DNA of 28,317 bases from Pigoraptor vietnamica (taxonomy: Eukaryota > Opisthokonta > Filasterea): NCBI GenBank assembly GCA_943704525.1, contig CALSCQ010000696.1:2664-30980 (forward strand), given 5' to 3'. Below are positions 21,813 through 28,317 of the stretch, piece after piece. The translations under genes were made by a program, and so were the position numbers. The notes below the pieces were generated by a model, which did not search any database, was not told the origin of the DNA, and worked only from the letters and a program-made list of their open reading frames with translations. The first letter of the stretch is position 1. Every line of letters starts with the position of its first letter.

Positions 21813-24800
21813 ATGGCCGCGGCAGAAGCAGTGCCGGCTGCGGTGCCCGCTGCCTTTGATCCGTACGATGGCTATCCACCGTTGCGCCCGCCCTCCGTGC
21901 CGGTGCCCTCTCACGACGACAGCGACGATGCGGGTGCGGAGAGTGCCGGCCCCACCAATACTACCGTGTATGGCGCGCAGAGTGCGCGGGCGCGGGAGGT
22001 CCCGGGCGCCGACGTGGGAGACGAGTATGAAGACGCTGAGCCGCGCGTGGACCCGGTGGTTGCGCTGGCGCGGCGGCAAGCGGCATTGCGGCGGTGGCAG
22101 CTCATTCGGGACGTCGTGTTCAATCGCGAGATGCCGAACTTCGCGCATCAGAGCGCGAACTTTGTGTTGGCAATTCAGCAAGGTGTGGTGCCGACGCGCA
22201 GCCTCCCGCACAGTTACCCCATCCGATGCGTCGTGTTCAACTCGACCGACAATTCGGTGGTGTCATTCGACACGCGCGGCGCAAACGTCTATCTCCCGGG
22301 GCGCACACTGCACCAGAGCACGGGGAAGGAGATTTCGCGACTCGTGCACATTCCGGACTTCAACATTTTTGTCGGCTCCTCCATGGACTACAAGATCAAG
22401 GTGGGTTCCCACCGTAACAGCCCGCTCCACCTTCCCGCGAAATTGCTCACGCGTTGTGTGCGCCGCAGATTTTCAACTCGAAGTGCGATGTTATTGGCAC
22501 TGTGGCAAGCCCAAAGCCGGTTCTGAGGTGTGTAGCAAACTTTTGGGTGGAGGGCGTGAGTTCGTCGGATGCTTATCCTGCGCCCCACTGCAGCGCCGTC
22601 TATAACTCGCCCACGCACGAGCTCGTTACAGGCGGCATTGGGAATGTCATGGTGCGTGCGTTTATGCCGTGCGTCGTGCAGAGTAGGCAGTGCGCTCACT
22701 TGTTCGTGCTGGCCCGGTCAGGTGTGGAATGTGCGCAGCGAGAAGTCCCTCGTGCCGCGGCTCACAATCGTGGCCGGCATGGACCCGGAGCAATGGATCT
22801 CGCACATTGCTCTCGACAACAAGAGCATGCGCTGCTTCGCTGTGTCCGAAAACAACATTGTCGTGTACGACCTCGTGAGCGGCGCCCATCTCCAGACGCT
22901 CCGCGACCTGCACCTGCGGCCCATCACGGGATGCATCTTTTACGAGCCTCTGCAGTACCTTGTCACGTGCTCGAAGGATGGCACAAGTGAGTCTGGATCG
23001 CCCTGATGCGTATGACCCCGTTGTGTTTGCTGACGCTGTTCTCGCGCAGTCAAGCTTTGGGACTCGATGATCAACAACATACACGTGTTCGCGGGGCACG
23101 CGAAGGCCATCACGTCCCTGTGCTTCTATCCCTTCCGGCCGCTTGTCATGACGTCGTCACTGGACAGCACCATTGCCGTGTGGAATCTCGAGACGCTGAG
23201 CGAGTACACGCGGTGTGTGCCGTTGCGCTGCCTGGCTGTTTGGAACTGGCTGATCCCGTTGCGTTGCATGAGTGCTGAACCGATGCGCCATGCAGGATCC
23301 AGACGCGCTTTCCCATAGAAGGAATGGCCACCATGCGCGACGCGCAGTTCTTCTCATACTCGACGCACTCGATCGACTTTTGGGGCGTGCAGCACGTCTC
23401 CAACCTCTTCACGATGATCAGGTGACCGTGAGAGAACCCGTGCGTCCAATTCCGCCTCGCATCGTGTCCCCTACGTTCGAGGCAATTGCGTAACGAAACT
23501 CACTCTTGTCATTGCAGCTCGGGTGTGACGATGCTGCGGCGAATTGTGTCCCCGCGGTTGCCGGCGCGTGTGATGGCCGTCGCGGAGGACGGGAGCGTCC
23601 GCCTCATCTCTCCTGTTACCGGCGCGATTCTGTCCACGGCGTTTCCCACGGTCGACACGAACGCCCTGGTCGACGTGGCGTACGTGGCGGCTGAGGAACG
23701 CATGTATCTGCTGATGTCCAAGGGCGATGTGCTCGTCTACAACACGGGCCTCAATCCGTGCTGCATCTTGGAGGTGTGGCCAGCGAGGTCGAGTGGTGGG
23801 TGGGCACGGGGCGAATATTTGTCCGCTGCAACTTCCATCCTAACGTCTTTTTCGCGTTCGCAGCCAAGGAGCGCTGCAAGTGCCTGTGCATTTACGACTA
23901 CGTCGTCGATCAGCGCCGCCTCTCGATCATCGAGAAGGGGGATCGCTGGCTCATGCTCGGGATGTATGCGGTGCGTGGCACCACGTCCCATTCCAAGTCG
24001 AAAACGCTCCTGCTCGGCGGTCTGCAGAACGGCATGATCGGAGTGTTCGACCGCAAGTCCGCTGGGCGGATCGAGTTCAGCGTGCAGGTAGTGAAGGGCG
24101 TGGCTTCGCTGTGGCGTTGATGCAAGCGCACACGTTGACGCCTTGACCCCTTGCTTGCATAGGCGCACGCGGGCGAGGTCGAACAGCTTCTCCCGGACGC
24201 CCAGCACTCGCGCTTAATATCCTCTGGCACTGGTGAGAAGCTGTCGCGCATTTGTTGCATTGCATCGCAGTTCGCGAAGTGCTGACCGCCTTTCCACCTC
24301 TTCGAAATCGCGGTTTCCGAAGACCGGATGGTGCGCGTGTGGCACTTGTACCCGTACTCGCAGGACGTGCTCATCCCGCTGCAGACGATCCCCTGCCATC
24401 AGCAGCCCACCATGCTGCGCGTGCTGAACCACACGCTGTGCGTGGCCACGGAGGACGCGGCGGTCGTCATGTTCGATCTGTCGGAAAAGGGTGGGCAGGC
24501 CATTGTCCAGTGCCGTCACTCTGGCGCGGCTGACAAGTGATGTCCGCTCGCAGGCAAGCAGAGCCACCATCCGACCGACGAGGACCACACGGCGCGCATT
24601 ACGGGCCTGAGTGCCTGCCGGCCGCTTGGCATTTTCATATCGTCGAGCATGGACGGCACCATCAAGGTGTGGGACAAGGACAACGTGCTCATCAGGTGGG
24701 TGGACGCGGCTGCTGCGACGGCCCCTCGCAGGCAGGCTCACCGGCCCCGGCGGATCGCAGAGAGATCCAGCTGAGCGAGGCGATTCCGAGCGTGGCCTTC

Positions 24801-27800
24801 TTGAACACGCGGGGCGACATTGTGGTCGGACTGCACAACCACATTGAGGTCATCCGAGCGATCGACTGTATCCGCCCTGCGCTGTTCATCCCGTCAATCG
24901 ACCGCGGCTGTTGCGTGCGATGTGTCTTATTCCTGTGATGCGATCAGTCAGTGGCTCTTGCCCCTTGCGAGGCACGTTGCATGCTCCTTGACCATGGCCC
25001 TCAGATCTGCCGGTGCACCCGTCGCGGCTGACGACCCTCGCCATGGCCGGCCAAAATCAAGACGAGAAGGAAGATCCGATCAAGTTCGACCCCGACCTCG
25101 AGTTTTGGCGGACGCCGCAAGACCGGGAGCCCTCTAATCGAAGCCTGCTCAAGTGAGGGCGCGCCTGGTCAAACTGTTTCTGCTTGAATTTTTCGCGCGT
25201 TTCTTAAATGATGCTCCCCACTTGTGCAACGCAGCCTTAGCGACCGCCGTGTGGACCCTGTGGTGCAATCCACGATGCAACTCGGCAAGCGCTTCCGGCA
25301 AACAGAGCGGCGGTCGTCCCTCGCCGTCCAGCTCGATGTCGATCCTCCGCGCGCGGCGCCACAAGCGGTTCCCAATCTACCTGTCGGATCATCGACGTTG
25401 CAGCTGGTCGTTCCCGTGCTTCCGCCGCAGGCAGCCGTGGGTGCTGTGCCCGGAATGGGCCGGTCACGTGCGCCCAGTCTCTTGCCGCCCATCAGCGGCG
25501 CAATGCCGTTGGCGACGGATTTGGCACGCATCTCTCAGCGTGACAGCGACCTGCGCTACTTCCGCGATCGCGAGATTTCTCTTGTGGACGACAAGGCGCC
25601 GGTCCTCAGCGCCCGTGCCGCGTCGAAATATCTCAAGTACATTTATCCGCAAGTGGACGTGTCGCGTGTGCAGCCGCCTATTGGTGGGTGCCGTGTGTGT
25701 GCCCTAAGGCAGGGAGTTATGGATGCTAATCGCTTTTCCATTCAATCTTAGACGAGCGACCAGCGACGCCGCTCTTCGACGATGACGGCGGCGAGCGTGC
25801 GCGGAAAGAGGCCGAGCTCGTTGCACTAGCGGCGAAACTGGGGCTGCCCACGGACACGCGCGGCATCCCCATTATTGCGCCGGACGGCTTCATACCAAAC
25901 TCGACCGTGATTCGCCTCCTCATGGAGCTGGGCTACATGCCACGTCCGCCGCCGCCGCCCGTGCAGCGCTGGCGACCGCACAGTCTCAACGACGAGCAGC
26001 GCCGGCTGCTGCAGAAGCAGGAGGCGGACGAGGAACCCGAGGAGGAGGAGCCGTTTGTGCCGCAGACGACGTCGAAGCTCAACGACTGGCTGCAGATGGC
26101 CATGCAGAAGGCGTCTCCGGAACACTCGGACTCGGAGTACCTCGAGCCCGAGGAGGAGCCTGTCCGCCGCGCGCGGACACCGAAGAAGCGTGTGAAGGTC
26201 AAGGCGGCTAAGGCGAAGACAGTCATTCTCCCGCCGGACTTCATCGCGCAATTTTCGCTGTTTGACTGGTACCCGGACCCGCAGACGTTTGAGCACACGA
26301 TGGACGCGTTTTCCGATCAGCTCATCGCCAAGTTCCTGGAGGGCGACTTTCGCGTCAAGACGGAGATTGTGCAGGCGTTCCAGCGGCTCAATTACACGCC
26401 TGGCATTCTGCGCAAGGAGCCGATCATTGATCTCCTCGCGGACCATCTCGACCAGTCGCGCGTCATTCTCACGCCAGATACGGACGCGGGGCACAAGCGC
26501 GTACGTGTCCATGCGGCGCGTGCTGAAATTGGACTGTTGTTGTGTGGGGAATTGCGTCGGCCTTACTCGCATTTTCCGCGCAGTTCATCATCGAATCGTG
26601 CCGGCTGTTCCGCATGTTTGGCCTGCGCAACGACCGCGCCCTTGTCGCCTTGGTCCTCCAGCAAATGCACAACGACGAGGATGTGAGGTGGGCGCTGCGC
26701 CGTCTTGTGCTTTCTGGACGTCCAACTTCCCATGGCTAATCGCGGCTGCGCAGGGCGGCATCCCTGGAGGCACTGCGGGCGCTCGGGATCAACGACCAGG
26801 GCAACATGATCCGGAAGCACTTTGAGCGCACGATGAGGGTACGTCGTTGGCTCGCGTGATGCGAGCGCACGCCGGCACTGACGATGGCCGGATTTTGTTT
26901 GCAGTCGGCCGGCGGGAAGGCAGATTTCCAGCTGTGGATTGCCGAGATCAAGGCGAACTTTGCCAGCTACCTGATCAACAAGGCCCACGCCTCGGATCCA
27001 AAGAACAAGAAGAAGAAGAAGCGGCGGCGCCGAAAGACGGCCAAGATGCGAGCCGCACACAGCGGCAGCGGCGACACCCGTGCCCTGCGCGCTCGCAAGC
27101 TCATCTCTTCGAAGCGCTTCCCCGCGCTGGAGCTCGCGCTGCACTCGGGCGAGGTTTTGCAGGGCGGCATTGCGGCGCACATTCGCGAGTGGGAGCGCCA
27201 GGGGGACATGCGCAGTGCGTCACGGGCATCTCAGGACGAGGGCGAAAGCGGCCGGGAGAGCGCGCGCGAGGGGGGTGGCTCGCCGAGCGCTTACGGGTCG
27301 ACCCAGCGGGGCCGTGGGTTCTCGCACCACGGGTACCGCCTGCCGCCGGGCCAGGTCAGCGAACTGGCGCTTGCCCCGCACCACCTGCAGTACCTCAAAA
27401 TCTCGTTCCCGGCGGTGGAGGGCGCGGTTCTGACTGTGACGACAGCAAGCAGCAACATTCGCATCTTGTCGACGCGCCTTTTGCGGCGTGACGAGGAGAC
27501 GGCGGCGGCGTTCGTGAAGATCGAGACGATCAGCGAGGGCATGGCTGACCTCGCCGCCGTGATGTCGAAGGAGGGCGTCGAGGTGTACAACAGGCGCTTT
27601 CTCATCCAGGTGCGCGCGATGCTCGAAGAGGACCTCCTGGGGACCGAAGCCGACGCGGACCCCTACCAGCCGCCGCGCTCGCTGTCGGCGGACCAGGACG
27701 ACTCGCCCACGCCACACCCGCCCAAGCGCCGATTCGTGCTGCCAGGTGGGTGCCCTTTGGTTACCCCCTGTTGTGCTCTTGCTTCATGTACGCTCATATG

Positions 27801-28317
27801 TGGGGTGTTCGTGCGCAGACTACCTTGCATCGCTGGACGACGACTCAGATTACGAGCTGTCAATGAGCGACTCGTCGTACGACTCGGCTGGTTCCGGGTC
27901 GGGCTCCGAGTACACGACGGCGACGGAATCGGAGGATGAGACGCCCTCGCCGCCGCCTGTCAATCCGGACGTGCTTCCGCGTGTGGCGGCGCAGACCAAC
28001 TTCTTCGATGCGCTCGTCCATTTCCTACAAATGGAGCACGAGCGCGAACTGCTGGAGTTGGAGCGCATGCGCGAGGAGGAAGCGCGCGAACGGAAGCACG
28101 GTGTTCTGTGTCTGCCGAAGATTGTGCCGCGCACGCTGCCTCGCATTGGGCGGACGCACTGCAGCAAGTGCCATCCGGAACGAGAGACGTCGCTGGTGCT
28201 GGGTGGGTCGGAGCGTCGCAAGGCTGTCTGTGGTTACCTGCCACTTGCACTGAGAACAGTCAGCTCGGCGTTGGTATGTGGCTGATCGCGCCGCCCCTCC
28301 CCCTCTCTCCCCCCCCC
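21813..28317 (+). CDS. giant WD40-repeat protein, WDR87/WDR97-like, 3' end beyond window
   Basis: At least 19 exons and 1,669 residues. Exons: 21813-22400, 22469-22527, 22594-22651, 22722-22986, 23050-23212, 23296-23421, 23518-23795, 23864-24087, 24163-24232, 24323-24490, 24554-24695, 24761-24867, 25005-25152, 25235-25683, 25752-26500, 26584-26687, 26754-26838, 26905-27745, 27819-28202. An acidic, Pro-rich N-terminus precedes WD repeats from about 140 to 750 (VTCSKDGTIKLWD, MTSSLDSTIAVWN, SSGTDRMVRVWHL, SSMDGTIKVWD), enough for two propellers. Beyond come a PPPPP segment, helical HEAT-like stretches, a KNKKKKKRRRRK patch (near 27005), an Asp/Ser-rich segment and RTHCSKCHPE. The layout resembles large WDR87/WDR97 proteins associated with cilia; that link is from memory and tentative. 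Intron 12 (24868-25004) is U12-type. Confidence 0.8.
24868..25004 (+). other. U12-type GT-AG intron in the WD-repeat gene
   Basis: Donor GTATCCGC, branch site TCCTTGAC (a perfect fit to TCCTTRAC) with the branch A 13 bases before the CTCAG acceptor. It is 137 bp long and phase 1; joining gives IDYLPVHPSRL in frame. Confidence 0.8.
28203..28317 (+). other. unresolved 3' portion of the WD-repeat gene
   Basis: A donor GTGGGT at 28203 ends the last clear exon. An acceptor at 28263 could open another exon, possibly a 10-bp one before GTATGT at 28274. The window ends in a C-rich run, so the structure cannot be settled. Confidence 0.4.

Overview
This window is nuclear DNA from a eukaryote. Eleven protein genes are visible, and ten of them carry about 63 short introns, mostly 52-140 bp, that I could place by joining frames across GT-AG, GC-AG and AT-AC borders. 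The DNA is GC-rich and densely packed. The gene set includes a respiratory cytochrome c1, a mitochondrial m-AAA protease, a mucolipin channel, a RanBP2-like nucleoporin and a very large WD-repeat protein of a kind usually linked to cilia. This fits an aerobic, mitochondriate, probably flagellated protist. I cannot name the organism. Two introns carry minor-spliceosome (U12) signals.

Layout, left to right. (1) 1-6841, minus strand: a RanBP2/Nup358-like nucleoporin, open at its 3' end. Its coding sequence holds a 1,836-bp in-frame tandem duplication, each copy encoding FG repeats, a Lys-rich stretch, a Ran-binding domain and a RanBP2-type zinc finger. (2) 7131-8229, plus: histone N-terminal acetyltransferase NAA40. 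(3) 8234-10251, minus: adenylosuccinate synthetase. (4) 10463-11217, plus: TRAPPC2/sedlin. (5) 11377-12501, minus: cytochrome c1. (6) 12764-13819, plus: UEV/Mms2 ubiquitin-conjugating variant. (7) 14014-16171, plus: mucolipin (TRPML). (8) 16172-16749: AT-rich spacer and (GT)n tract. (9) 16750-17314, minus: unrecognised 117-residue helical protein. (10) 17535-17998, plus: tail-anchored cytochrome b5. (11) 18015-21503, minus: m-AAA protease (AFG3/Yta10 type), with a 341-bp GT/GC tract in intron 1. (12) 21813 to the right edge, plus: giant WD-repeat protein, open at its 3' end.

The genes are unrelated housekeeping functions rather than a pathway. Orientation nearly alternates, giving five head-to-head pairs with start codons 211-309 bp apart, counted as bases between them, and four tail-to-tail pairs, two of them with stop codons only 4 and 16 bp apart. 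The most notable items are the RanBP2-like repeat array, the two U12-type introns with their shared TATCCGC donor, and four GC-AG introns.
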